A stretch of DNA of 64,000 nucleotides from Sporomusa ovata DSM 2662 (GCF_000445445.1 NZ_ASXP01000004.1:62001-126000); one strand, 5' to 3'. Shown: positions 16,378 to 24,964, counted from the first letter of the stretch. A program made the numbers and translations. The notes: generated by a model from the letters alone, not told the origin.

Positions 16378-16605
16378 ACTTTCATCCCCTTACAGATTCA
16401 ATCATAATGAAACTAAAAAATGTTGTGAGCAGATTTAAAGGATTTGATTCGCTAACCATTATATCATAAAAAATCTAATGATAGGTATTTCTTTGTTAAC
16501 AGTTTGCAATATTAAATTTGTTATGTTATAATGCAGCTAAAAATGGTAATTTTTCCTATTGAAATCTGCGTATGTTTTTTAGCTATTGATATAGCATTGC
16601 TGAAA
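16378..16605. other. Divergent intergenic region between the PBP gene and the tyrS promoter
   Basis: About 230 AT-rich bases with no convincing ORF. It must carry the PBP promoter on the minus strand, but I cannot point to a clear -35/-10 pair. Confidence 0.4.
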
Positions 16606-16635
16606 TTGACAATGTGGTCACAAATATATTAAAAT
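16606..16635 (+). promoter_or_regulatory. Sigma-A-type promoter of tyrS
   Basis: TTGACA (16606-16611) and TAAAAT (16630-16635) with an 18-bp spacer, about 105 bases before the tyrS start. Confidence 0.6.
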
Positions 16636-16660
16636 AATGGAAAGTATTGCGGGTTTACTC

Positions 16661-16690
16661 CCGTCCCCGAACTAGGGACGGTTTTATTTA
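16661..16690 (+). terminator. Attenuator-like terminator in the tyrS leader
   Basis: CCGTCCC (16661-16667) pairs with GGGACGG (16675-16681), followed by TTTTATTTAT. It sits downstream of the tyrS promoter and upstream of the ribosome-binding site. No T-box core (GGTGGTACCGCG) is present, so the usual tRNA-Tyr switch is not evident. Confidence 0.6.
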
Positions 16691-16738
16691 TCTCTATTTA
16701 CCAGTGCTTGAACCCGGTCAATGAGGAGGATTTTAACA

Positions 16739-17956
16739 ATGTCTGTATTAGATGTTCTCAGGGAACGAGGATTTATTCAGCAACTAACGCACGAAAATGA
16801 AATCGAGGAGTTATTGGATAAAGAAAACATTACTTTTTATATCGGTTTTGATCCCACTGCTGATAGCCTGCATGTCGGACATTTTTTGGGAATGATGGTG
16901 ATGGCTCATATGCAGCAGGCCGGACACCGTCCTATTTGCCTCATCGGTGGTGGGACGGCGATGGTAGGAGATCCTTCTGGCAAGGCTGACATGCGAAAAA
17001 TGTTGACCGCAGAAATTATCAACCATAACGGTGAGCGGTTTAAAAGGCAAATGCAGCGGTTTATTGATTTTTCCGAGGGCAAAGCATTGATGCTGAATAA
17101 TGCTGACTGGCTATTAAAACTTAATTATGTAGAGTTTCTGCGAGATATCGGCGTGCATTTCTCCGTTAATCGCATGTTAACTGCTGAATGCTTCAAACAG
17201 CGGATGGAAAAGGGTTTGTCATTCCTGGAATTTAACTATATGCTGATGCAGAGCTACGATTTTCTGGAACTTAACCGTCAATGCAACTGTATCATGCAAA
17301 TGGGCGGTGACGACCAGTGGTCCAATATCTTGTACGGTGCAGACCTTATCAGGCGTAAGGAAGCTAAACCTGCTTATGGGCTGACCTTTACTCTATTGAC
17401 CACCAGTGATGGGCGAAAGATGGGTAAGACAGAAAAAGGCGCTCTCTGGCTGGATGCTGAGAAGACTTCCCCCTATGATTTTTACCAATACTGGCGCAAT
17501 GTTGATGATGCCGATGTAGAAAAATGTCTGGCCTTGCTAACCTTCTTGCCGATGGAAGAAGTTAGGCGACTGGGTGCTCTTAAAGATAAAGAAATTAATA
17601 TTGCCAAGAAGACACTGGCCTTCGAGGTGACTAAACTAATTCATGGCCAGGATGAGGCTGAGAAGGCTGAGCAGGCTGCAAAAGCATTGTTTGGCGGAGC
17701 AGGAAATTTGGATAATGTTCCAACTGTATCGATAACTACTGATAGTCTGGGTACAAAGCTAGTAGATGTTCTTACAAGTACAGGAATTGTTGCATCCAAA
17801 AGCGAAGGGCGGCGATTAATTCAGCAAGGTGGACTTTATATTGGTGATACCAAGGTATCTGATCCCGACTTGCTCTTGACAGCTACTCTATTTGAAAATA
17901 ATAATCTCCTTATCCGTAAAGGTAAAAAGAATTATCATCGTATTGTCATAGAATAA
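16739..17956 (+). CDS. tyrS: Tyrosyl-tRNA synthetase
   Basis: The 405-aa class I synthetase charges tRNA-Tyr. The HIGH-type motif is at about residues 44-48 (HVGHF), the tyrosine/tRNA pocket around QMGGDDQWSNI, the KMSKS-type loop at about 226 (KMGKT) and a C-terminal S4 RNA-binding domain at about 345-405 (SKSEGRRLIQQGGLYIGD). I place the start at ATG 16739, 8 bases behind GAGGAGG; an upstream in-frame ATG at 16721 has no such signal. The KMGKT form of the loop suggests the TyrZ-like branch, but this is not certain. Confidence 0.96.
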   Translation: MSVLDVLRERGFIQQLTHENEIEELLDKENITFYIGFDPTADSLHVGHFLGMMVMAHMQQAGHRPICLIGGGTAMVGDPSGKADMRKMLTAEIINHNGERFKRQMQRFIDFSEGKALMLNNADWLLKLNYVEFLRDIGVHFSVNRMLTAECFKQRMEKGLSFLEFNYMLMQSYDFLELNRQCNCIMQMGGDDQWSNILYGADLIRRKEAKPAYGLTFTLLTTSDGRKMGKTEKGALWLDAEKTSPYDFYQYWRNVDDADVEKCLALLTFLPMEEVRRLGALKDKEINIAKKTLAFEVTKLIHGQDEAEKAEQAAKALFGGAGNLDNVPTVSITTDSLGTKLVDVLTSTGIVASKSEGRRLIQQGGLYIGDTKVSDPDLLLTATLFENNNLLIRKGKKNYHRIVIE

Positions 17957-17990
17957 AAATTGGGTCGCAGCTGCGACCCAATTTTTATTT
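17952..17990. terminator. Perfect palindromic terminator after tyrS
   Basis: A 19-bp perfect inverted repeat without a spacer (17952-17970 and 17971-17989; core GGGTCGCAGCTGCGACCC) flanked by A and T tracts. Confidence 0.9.
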
Positions 17991-18134
17991 CCGGAACAGA
18001 CAGCCTAACTATCGTAATTCAATATAGCATTTCAACAATTTAATTATAATGAATGCAAATATTTAGTAACCAATAACCATCTTTGACCATATATATAATC
18101 AACCGGAGAAAGAGTAACAGGAGGAGGGGGAGAA

Positions 18135-18836
18135 ATGCGGTTTTCTGTTCGACGCAGACGCGTAATACCACTCTTCCCATTAGTAGCAGCTGTTTTGATA
18201 ATTTTAATGGTGTTCTTTTTCTGGAGGATGGAAACGCATTTAAAACCAACTCTCATGGCTATTGCTGAAACAAGGGCAACTCGAATTGCAACTCAAGCCA
18301 TTAACAATGTTATTAATGAAAGAGTAAGTCTTACTGTTGATCCCAAGACACTGGTAAATGTTACATTGGATGAACATGGACGAGTGGTGCTTATTCAACC
18401 TAATACGATGGAGTTTAACCGATTAGCTGCAGACACTACCATGAAGGTACAGGATGCATTGGAAGAGATAACGGAAGAAAAAATCGATATTCCGATTGGT
18501 CAGGTATTAGGCAGTCAGATGTTAGCCAGCATGGGACCTAAAATCACGGTTACCATTATTCCTGTAGGCACAGTCCAGGTTAAAGTAGTTGATAAGTTTG
18601 AACAAGCCGGTATTAATCAGACCAGGCATATGGTTTATTTGGCCGCTACTACGCAAATCCGGATTGTAGTTCCGCTAGTAAGTCAAAGTGTTAGCGTCAA
18701 CACACAGGTTCCTATCGCAGAATATGTTGTCGTTGGGGAAGTACCAAATACGTATGTTCAATTTCCCTTCCCGCTCGATAGTGACCTCCTAAATGGAAAT
18801 AATGCGGGTAATAGTAACGGAAGTACTAAGAATTAA
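18135..18836 (+). CDS. yunB: Sporulation protein YunB
   Basis: This 233-aa protein has an Arg-rich start (MRFSVRRRRV), one membrane segment (about residues 11-30) and a YunB-type extracytoplasmic domain. Recognisable family features are the N-terminal helix with TRATRIATQAINNVINERVS, the DIPIGQVLGSQMLASMGPKI segment and the later EYVVVGEVPNTYVQFPFPL. In B. subtilis yunB is controlled by SigE in the mother cell and is needed for normal sporulation. AGGAGGAGGGGG precedes the ATG. A terminator separates it from tyrS, so it has its own promoter, probably in the AT-rich 18000-18100 region. Confidence 0.88.
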   Translation: MRFSVRRRRVIPLFPLVAAVLIILMVFFFWRMETHLKPTLMAIAETRATRIATQAINNVINERVSLTVDPKTLVNVTLDEHGRVVLIQPNTMEFNRLAADTTMKVQDALEEITEEKIDIPIGQVLGSQMLASMGPKITVTIIPVGTVQVKVVDKFEQAGINQTRHMVYLAATTQIRIVVPLVSQSVSVNTQVPIAEYVVVGEVPNTYVQFPFPLDSDLLNGNNAGNSNGSTKN

Positions 18837-18867
18837 ATAAAAGTTTACAACGCCAGCGAGTCAACTA

Positions 18868-18896
18868 TTGACATAGTAGGGACATCGTGATATTAT
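18868..18896 (+). promoter_or_regulatory. Promoter of the 16S rRNA transcription unit
   Basis: A perfect -35 TTGACA (18868-18873), a 17-bp spacer and TATTAT (18891-18896), about 200 bases before the 16S start. The GACATCGTGA just before the -10 is GC-richer than its surroundings. Confidence 0.8.
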
Positions 18897-18934
18897 ATGT
18901 TAATGTCGTCGCTATAATGAACTGAATGAAAAGT

Positions 18935-19096
18935 GATCGACACGAACACATTCATGTGTGTCGTTCTCTGAAAACTGAACAATGTAAGAAATGCATCATA
19001 AAAATGCCAGATGTGCGGTTGTATGTCGCTTGCGACATACAAAACCAAAATAATTTCTAAATAGCTTTAAAGAGCCAATTGGCTTTTCATAAAAAT
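18935..19096 (+). promoter_or_regulatory. rRNA leader with boxA-like antiterminator and processing stems
   Basis: The transcribed leader holds a hairpin (CGACAC...GTGTCG region, 18938-18964), a boxA-like stretch TTCTCTGAAAACTGAACA (18964-18981), which resembles Nus-factor loading sites of Bacillota rRNA operons, and a second stem GTATGTCGCTTGCGACATAC (19021-19040). These fit transcription antitermination and RNase III-type maturation. Confidence 0.6.
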
Positions 19097-19126
19097 ATTA
19101 TGGAGAGTTTGATCCTGGCTCAGGAC

Positions 19127-19164
<38 letters not shown>

Positions 19165-19169
19165 GATTC

Positions 19170-19245
19170 TCGAGGTGCGGGAATCGAGGTGCGAAGATCG
19201 AAGGGCAACCTAATTGACCATCGCATTTCGCCTCTCGCACTTCGA
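19170..19245 (+). repeat. 16S insertion, V1 copy of a 76-nt hairpin element
   Basis: The 76-nt segment has outer arms TCGAGGTGCG and CGCACTTCGA. It can fold into a long hairpin with an inner stem capped by a GCAA tetraloop between AGG and CCT. It matches 19376-19451 at 67 of 76 positions without gaps. Confidence 0.85.
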
Positions 19246-19375
19246 AATCAGTGGCGAACGGGTGAGTAACGCGTAGACAACCTGCCTCTAAACTGGGGAC
19301 AACACCGCGAAAGTGGTGCTAATACCGAATGTGGTATCTTGGTCGCATGACTGAGATAAGAAAGGTGGCCTCTGT

Positions 19376-19451
19376 TCGAGGTGCGAGAATCGAGGTGCGA
19401 AGATCGAAAAGGAAACTTATCGACCCTCGCATTTCGCCTCTCGCCCTTCGA
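19376..19451 (+). repeat. 16S insertion, V2 copy of the 76-nt hairpin element
   Basis: Second copy, same length as the V1 copy, inserted in helix 10 between CCTCTGT and GACATGCTACC. The apical part differs but can still be capped by a GNRA loop (GAAA between AAG and CTT). Confidence 0.85.
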
Positions 19452-19488
19452 GACATGCTACCGCTTAGAGATGGGTCTGCGTCTGATT

Positions 19489-19522
<34 letters not shown>

Positions 19523-19552
19523 CGATCAGTAGCCGGTCTGAGAGGATGAACG

Positions 19553-19608
<56 letters not shown>

Positions 19609-19745
19609 CTTCCGCAATGGACGAAAGTCTGACGGAGCAACGCCGCGTGAGTGAAGAAGGTCTTCGGATTGTAAAGCTCTGTCGTTTGGGACGAACGTAT
19701 TCTATGTGAATAATGTAGAGTAATGACGGTACCAAAGGAGGAAGC

Positions 19746-19789
<44 letters not shown>

Positions 19790-20007
19790 AAGCGTTGTCC
19801 GGAATTATTGGGCGTAAAGGGCGTGTAGGTGGATGTTTAAGTCGTGTGTCTAAGTGCGGGGCTCAACCCCGTATAGGCGCAGGAAACTGGAGATCTTGAG
19901 TGCAGGAGAGGAAAGTGGAATTCCCAGTGTAGCGGTGAAATGCGTAGATATTGGGAGGAACACCAGTGGCGAAGGCGACTTTCTGGACTGTGTCTGACAC
20001 TGAGGCG

Positions 20008-20054
<47 letters not shown>

Positions 20055-20134
20055 CGTAAACGATGGGTACTAGGTGTAGAGGGTATCGACCCCTTCTGTG
20101 CCGCAAGCAAACGCAATAAGTACCCCGCCTGGGG

Positions 20135-20193
<59 letters not shown>

Positions 20194-20194
20194 T

Positions 20195-20231
<37 letters not shown>

Positions 20232-20299
20232 AGGACTTGACATTGAGTGAAAAGCTAAGAGATTAGTTCCTATCCTTCGGGATACACGAAAACAGGTGG

Positions 20300-20365
<66 letters not shown>

Positions 20366-20611
20366 TCCTTTGTTGCCAGCACGTAATGGTGGGAACTCAA
20401 GGGAGACTGCCGCAGACAATGCGGAGGAAGGCGGGGATGACGTCAAGTCATCATGCCCCTTATGTCCTGGGCTACACACGTACTACAATGGGCTTAAACA
20501 AAGCGAAGCAAGCCCGCGAGGGTAAGCCAAACGCATAAACAAGCTCTCAGTTCGGATCGGAGGCTGCAACTCGCCTCCGTGAAGTCGGAATCGCTAGTAA
20601 TCGCAGGTCAG

Positions 20612-20663
<52 letters not shown>

Positions 20664-20697
20664 CGAAAGTTGACAACACCCGAAGCCGGTGGGGTAA

Positions 20698-20802
20698 CCG
20701 ATTCGACATTGGATTTTCGACATACGACAATCGAAAGGAAAGACGAAAGTCTTGCAAGAACCCAATCGAAAGTCAAAGGTCGAAGGTCGAATGTCGAACC
20801 GG
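20698..20802 (+). repeat. 16S insertion at the tip of helix 44 (V9)
   Basis: About 105 nt extend the apical part of helix 44. The ends pair: CCGATTCGACATT (20698-20710) with AATGTCGAACCGG (20790-20802), 12 of 13 positions. The inside is built of TCGAAAG/GGTCGAA-type words. TCGAAGGTCGAA (20780-20791) and CCGATTCGAC recur just after the 16S at 20912-20923 and 20900-20909. Confidence 0.8.
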
Positions 20803-20832
20803 GGCTAGCCGTCTAAGGTGGGGCCGATGATT

Positions 20833-20892
<60 letters not shown>

Positions 20893-21007
20893 GGGAGAAC
20901 CGATTCGACGTTCGAAGGTCGAAAATTGATCGTCGAAATACTCTTACATTGTTTGGTTTTGAGGGAATGCAAAGGAGAATATTACTTGTTTTTGAAATAG
21001 CTAATGT

Positions 21008-21083
21008 GGGGGTATAGCTCAGTTGGGAGAGCGCTTGGCTCGCATTCAAGAGGTCAGCGGTTCGAACCCGCTTATCTCCACCA
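21008..21083 (+). tRNA. tRNA-Ala (anticodon CGC)
   Basis: The 76-nt cloverleaf has acceptor arms GGGGGTA/TATCTCC with the G3-U70 alanine identity pair, D-arm GCTC...GAGC, anticodon stem CTTGG/TCAAG with loop CTCGCAT (anticodon CGC at 34-36), T-arm AGCGG-TTCGAAC-CCGCT and encoded CCA. It lies 116 nt after the 16S in the same transcript. Spacer tRNA-Ala genes usually carry TGC; CGC reads only GCG codons. Confidence 0.93.
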
Positions 21084-21084
21084 C

Positions 21085-21124
21085 AAAATAAAAGGGTTTG
21101 CATTTCTGCAAACCCTTTTATTTT
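21085..21124 (+). terminator. Strong terminator ending the 16S-tRNA transcript
   Basis: AAAATAAAAGGGTTTGCA pairs perfectly with TGCAAACCCTTTTATTTT around a TTTC loop, right after the tRNA CCA end. Confidence 0.93.
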
Positions 21125-21154
21125 GGTTTATATCCAGAAGAAGTTAAACTTCTT

Positions 21155-21457
21155 TTATCGTCTATTTCGTTTATCGAAACAATCTCTGCAGTACACAGGA
21201 CGATCACCGCTAGGACGGAAAGGGACCTGGGTTTTTGCACCGCATTCGGCACAGATTGCATCATACATTTCTCTTTGTGGCCTACTACTGCCACTATTAC
21301 CGTTGTACCCTCCTTGACGCTTACGGGCGGCCCGGCACTCGGGGCAACGGCTGGGATCATTGGTAAAGCCCTTTTCAGCGTAAAACTCCTGTTCCGATGC
21401 AGAAAACACGAATTCGACACCACAGTCACGGCAGGTTAATATTTTGTCTTGAAACAT
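21155..21457 (-). CDS. Zinc-ribbon domain protein (two CxxC pairs per module)
   Basis: This 100-aa protein starts MFQDKILTCRDCGVEFVFSA and contains two zinc-ribbon modules: CRDC ... CPEC (about residues 9-43) and CAEC ... CRDC (about 69-95), joined by a Gly/Ser/Arg linker. This matches the 'probable zinc-ribbon' family common in Firmicutes and Chloroflexi, whose partner is unknown; nucleic-acid or protein binding is likely. I choose ATG 21457 because AAGGAGG precedes it; the frame stays open to 21490. A promoter and a palindrome lie directly upstream. Confidence 0.8.
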   Translation of the reverse strand: MFQDKILTCRDCGVEFVFSASEQEFYAEKGFTNDPSRCPECRAARKRQGGYNGNSGSSRPQREMYDAICAECGAKTQVPFRPSGDRPVYCRDCFDKRNRR

Positions 21458-21489
21458 AATAGATTCCTCCTTAGCAGTTTCCTGACTCA

Positions 21490-21554
21490 ATCAATAATAT
21501 TACTGAATAGTAATATTATTGATTACAGTATAACACTAAATTGATTCTAGTCAA
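21490..21554 (-). promoter_or_regulatory. Promoter with overlapping palindromic operator of the zinc-ribbon gene
   Basis: Read on the minus strand: TTGACT (complement of 21549-21554), 16-bp spacer, TATACT (complement of 21527-21532). A perfect 15-bp inverted repeat with a 4-nt loop (ATCAATAATATTACT at 21490-21504 and its complement at 21509-21523) starts just after the -10 and covers the transcription start. This placement suits a repressor operator. Confidence 0.5.
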
Positions 21555-21589
21555 GACAATAGTTGTACAAATCACATATTCATAAATTT

Positions 21590-21647
21590 AAAAGCGTCAA
21601 TGACTTTAAGACAGAAAACCTGCTATAGTCATTGACGCTTTTTATTC
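21590..21647. terminator. Terminator downstream of fabH
   Basis: AAAGCGTCAATGACT (21591-21605) pairs with AGTCATTGACGCTTT (21627-21641); T-rich on both sides, serving the minus-strand fabH. Confidence 0.8.
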
Positions 21648-21695
21648 TCACACCGTATAAGCGTTGTAGATAAGCTATCGTATTATACCTCTGAC

Positions 21696-22688
21696 TTATA
21701 TACTCCACTTTATAACACTGCTTGCCCAAGTTAAGCCGGCCCCAAATCCGACGACTACGACAATATCATCTTTTTTGATATTGCCACTTCTAAATGCTTC
21801 ATCTAATCCTATCGGGATAGAAGCAGATGATGTATTAGCATATTTAGCAACACTAATTGCCACTTTGTCCATCGAAACTCCAAGACGTTTTGCGGCAGAT
21901 TCTATAATACGGATATTCGCTTGATGGGGGACAACATAAGAAATATCTGCAGGAGACATGTTAGCGTTAGCTAATGCTTTTAGTGCCGACGCACCCATAA
22001 TTTTTACTGCAAACTTATAGACTTCAGGTCCGTTCATTTGTAAGAAGTGCTGCCGATTAGTTACTGTTTCCGCTGAGGCTGGTAGCCGGGAACCACCTGC
22101 TGGTACGTTAAGAAAACCAGCTCCAGATCCATCCGCACCTAGATCTACGCCAAGAATGCCGTATCCAGGAGGAGTTTTTGCTACTACGGCAGCACCCGCT
22201 CCGTCGCCAAATAAAACACAAGTATTACGATCAGTCCAGTCGAGTATTTTTGAGAGGTTTTCGGCACCGATTACTAATATCTTTTCATATAAACCGGATT
22301 TGATAAATTGACTCGCAGTGACTAAGCCATAAACAAAACCGGAACAAGCTGCTGATAAATCAAAAGCGGCGGCTTTGGTAGCTTTTAGATTAGCTTGTAC
22401 AAGGCAAGCAACCGATGGAAACAACATATCCGGTGTTATGGTAGCGACAATGATTAAATCAAGCTCATCGGCAGAGATACCAGCATTATCCAACGCCCGC
22501 TTTGCGGCTTCTGTGGCTAAATCAGATGTAGCTTGGCCTTCTAAAGTAATTCTTCTCTCTCTAATTCCTGTACGTTCAATAATCCATTTATCAGATGTAT
22601 CAACTTTTTGTTCTAGTTCTTGGTTTGTCATAATTCTGGTAGGTACATATGAGCCAGTGCCTATAATACCAACACTTATTTCGTTCAA
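21696..22688 (-). CDS. fabH: 3-oxoacyl-ACP synthase III (KAS III)
   Basis: The 330-aa condensing enzyme starts fatty acid synthesis by joining acetyl-CoA (or a branched acyl-CoA) to malonyl-ACP. The catalytic triad is visible as Cys115 (LSAACSGFVYG), His255 (VPHQANIR) and Asn285 (KYANTSSAS). The C-terminal GFGAGLTWASSVIKW is typical. The start is TTG at 22688, 8 bases behind AGGAGG. It is a lone gene here, not in a fab cluster. Neighbouring yebC and the rRNA unit give no functional clue. Other FabH-like roles are possible, but all key residues are intact. Confidence 0.95.
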   Translation of the reverse strand: MNEISVGIIGTGSYVPTRIMTNQELEQKVDTSDKWIIERTGIRERRITLEGQATSDLATEAAKRALDNAGISADELDLIIVATITPDMLFPSVACLVQANLKATKAAAFDLSAACSGFVYGLVTASQFIKSGLYEKILVIGAENLSKILDWTDRNTCVLFGDGAGAAVVAKTPPGYGILGVDLGADGSGAGFLNVPAGGSRLPASAETVTNRQHFLQMNGPEVYKFAVKIMGASALKALANANMSPADISYVVPHQANIRIIESAAKRLGVSMDKVAISVAKYANTSSASIPIGLDEAFRSGNIKKDDIVVVVGFGAGLTWASSVIKWSI

Positions 22689-22703
22689 TATAGTGTCCTC
22701 CTA

Positions 22704-23040
22704 GATAATTTTTTTAACTATAATAAGATTATACTACTTATTACTATGATCAGGCAATAAAATATAAATATATTAGGGGTATTAAAAAAATCCAAACTTA
22801 TTAGTGGCTTGTATACTCATTCATTCAATAAATAATTTTTTATCTGTATCTCTTCGGTGAGTCACTTTAGAAAAACAGAGAGACTGCGCCAAATAACCTT
22901 ATTATATACAAACAGTCACTAAATATTCTTCCCAGGAGCAGGATTTTCCTTTATGCTGCAGAATTCAATATTCAAGAAAAACACAATATAACGGTATTGA
23001 ATATCAATTTACTTTTAGTATTGATAGCTAGTGTTCGTTT
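22704..23040. other. Gene-free AT-rich interval between fabH and the DUF364-type gene
   Basis: About 340 bases with no ORF that I can support. It should contain both divergent promoters. I see no clear repeat, RNA or operator. Confidence 0.5.
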
Positions 23041-23063
23041 TAAGCTAAGGAGGAGAAATCATA

Positions 23064-23816
23064 TTGTTGACTGTACAAAAACGCCTGATCGATTTCCTAC
23101 TGCCCCATACAAAGCACGTAACAATTAGCGATGTACGCATCGGACTGGGATACACTGCCGTAAAGCTTGGCAGTGGTCACGGAGGAGTGGCATGGACACC
23201 AAATTCGTTGGCACCTTCCTGTACCTATTTTGAAAGCGCTGGAACTCTTATTGGGCGTCCGGTAAAAGAGTTACTGACAATGCTCGGCAACGAGGTGTCC
23301 GATTTGACGCGGGCGGTCGGTCTGGCGACGGCAAATGCTGTGCTTGCCTCGCTGCCGTCCCCCCCGACCTTGAAAGAAGAAGTCATCGAATCGCTTCACA
23401 TTACTCACAATGACCGGGTAGCAATGGTTGGATATTTCGGCCCGGTAATAGTTCAATTACGCAAGACAGGCTGTCAGCTCGACATCCTGGAACTGAATAA
23501 TAACCACAGCGATACGCTTCCCCCTGAAAAAGCTGGCGGTGCCTTGCTTGCTTGTACCGTAGCCATAATTACCGGTACGACGCTTATCAATGGAACCTTC
23601 GACGGACTGATTGCCGGACTGGGAGAGCCGCGTGCGGTCGTGGTGCTAGGCCCTTCTTCACCCCTGTGCGGCGATGTCTTCCAGGATACAAAAATCACCC
23701 ACGTTGCCGGATCACGGGTACGTAATACTGACGCCATACTACGCATTGTTTCGGAAGGCGGCGGCACTATGCTCATGAAGCGGTATCTGGATTTTGAGAC
23801 AGTGTTAACCAGATAA
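23064..23816 (+). CDS. DUF4213/DUF364 Rossmann-like protein
   Basis: This 250-aa protein has an N-terminal alpha/beta part (DUF4213-like, with GLGYTAVKLGSGHGGVAWTP, about residues 29-48) and a C-terminal Rossmann-like DUF364 domain (VAMVGYFGPVIVQLRKTG, then ACTVAIITGTTLINGTFDGL and VVVLGPSSPLCGDVF). Related proteins are proposed to help metal or metallocofactor handling, but no reaction is proven. The start is TTG 23064 behind AAGGAGGAG. It is monocistronic between an AT-rich region and a terminator. GC content looks slightly higher than in its neighbours, which may hint at transfer, though I did not measure it. Confidence 0.75.
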   Translation: MLTVQKRLIDFLLPHTKHVTISDVRIGLGYTAVKLGSGHGGVAWTPNSLAPSCTYFESAGTLIGRPVKELLTMLGNEVSDLTRAVGLATANAVLASLPSPPTLKEEVIESLHITHNDRVAMVGYFGPVIVQLRKTGCQLDILELNNNHSDTLPPEKAGGALLACTVAIITGTTLINGTFDGLIAGLGEPRAVVVLGPSSPLCGDVFQDTKITHVAGSRVRNTDAILRIVSEGGGTMLMKRYLDFETVLTR

Positions 23817-23821
23817 AACGT

Positions 23822-23880
23822 CTAGGTAGAGCTCTACCTAGTAACCGAACCTGCAAAGTTGTTTCATTTTGCAGGTTTTT
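23822..23880 (+). terminator. Palindrome plus terminator after the DUF364-type gene
   Basis: A perfect 20-nt palindrome CTAGGTAGAGCTCTACCTAG (23822-23841) is followed by a stem ACCTGCAAA/TTTGCAGGT (23849-23876) with a T-tract. The second is the terminator; the role of the first is open. Confidence 0.75.
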
Positions 23881-23982
23881 ACTATTACTATTTTCTGAGT
23901 TAATTTTAAAATAGATCTTTGCCAATTACTTTCTATTATGTTACAATATTGGCGATTGACTTAGCTGAGAGGAGTATTTTAC

Positions 23983-24723
23983 ATGTCAGGACATTCAAAA
24001 TGGGCGAATATTAAGCATAAAAAAGGTAAGGTAGATGCCATACGCGGCAAAGTTACTACCAAAGTCAGTCGCGAGATTACTATTGCAGTAAGAATGGGCG
24101 GCTCAGATCCATCCGGGAATATGCGTTTAAAATTGGCATTGCAAAAAGCCAGAGAAAATAATATACCTAAAGAGAATATCCAGCGGGCTATTCAAAAAGG
24201 CGCAGGCGCGATTGATGGTAATAGTTATGAAGAAATAAATTACGAAGGATATGGACCTGGCGGGGTTGCTATTATGGTTGAAGCCATGACCGACAACCGT
24301 AACCGGACTGCTGCTGATGTACGGCATTTGTTTTCTAAATATGGCGGTAATCTGGGAGAAACCGGCTGTGTTTCCTGGATGTTTAAGCAGAAGGGGCTAT
24401 TTGTTGTTGAACAAGATGAGCTTGATGAAGAAGAACTCATGCTCCTGACACTTGATGCTGGCGCAGAAGATTTTGAAGCAACTGACGGTGAGTTTGAAAT
24501 AACCAGCCAACCAGACGCTTTTGAACAGGTTCAGGAAACATTAGAGAAAAACAATATAAAAACTGTGGTTTCACGGATTACGATGGTACCGGAGACTACC
24601 ACTAGCCTAGAGGGCGATGAGTCAGTAAAGATGATGAAACTTATCGAAGCCTTGGAAGATCTTGATGATATTCAGGAAGTTTACACTAACTTCGATATGC
24701 CTGAAGAAGACGAGGAAGAGTAA
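23983..24723 (+). CDS. YebC/PmpR-family regulator
   Basis: The 246-aa protein begins with the invariant MSGHSKWANIKHKKGKVDA and continues with the family blocks NIPKENIQRAIQKGAG, YEGYGPGGVAIMVEAMTDNRNRTA and GGNLGETGCVSWMF. YebC-family proteins were described as transcription regulators; some members help ribosomes pass proline-rich stretches. It lies upstream of bofC and ruvCAB, a frequent arrangement in Firmicutes, though here 1.1 kb of extra sequence separates them. AGAGGAG precedes the ATG. Confidence 0.95.
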   Translation: MSGHSKWANIKHKKGKVDAIRGKVTTKVSREITIAVRMGGSDPSGNMRLKLALQKARENNIPKENIQRAIQKGAGAIDGNSYEEINYEGYGPGGVAIMVEAMTDNRNRTAADVRHLFSKYGGNLGETGCVSWMFKQKGLFVVEQDELDEEELMLLTLDAGAEDFEATDGEFEITSQPDAFEQVQETLEKNNIKTVVSRITMVPETTTSLEGDESVKMMKLIEALEDLDDIQEVYTNFDMPEEDEEE

Positions 24724-24780
24724 GAAAATCAAGGGTTTATAAGCATTTGATTAATGCTAACCTATATAAAGAAAGAAGTG

Positions 24781-24818
24781 AAAAGTAAGCAGGCTATTTT
24801 GGTCTGCTTACTTTTTTA
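24781..24818 (+). terminator. Terminator after yebC
   Basis: AAAAGTAAGCAG (24781-24792) pairs with CTGCTTACTTTT (24804-24815), followed by TTATA. Confidence 0.85.
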
Positions 24819-24833
24819 TACATAAAGTATAAG

Positions 24834-24906
24834 TTTTTTGAACCGCAGAGACGCAGAGGGAATGTCCCGATATACATCTTCCCTCCGTGCTCTCTTTGTA
24901 CTATCC
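24834..24906. repeat. Dispersed palindromic repeat, degraded copy A
   Basis: TTTTTTGAACCGCAGAGACG and what follows matches 59031-59112 closely, but it lacks a 9-nt GCAGAG unit and has a decayed right arm (CCTCCGTGCTCTCTTTGTAC instead of the intact palindromic partner). Non-coding, between yebC and the spo0E-like gene. Confidence 0.75.
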
Positions 24907-24964
24907 TGAAAACGTATTACCCGAAAAAAGGCGCAAAAAAATAGCACTCATATAGAGATTATTT

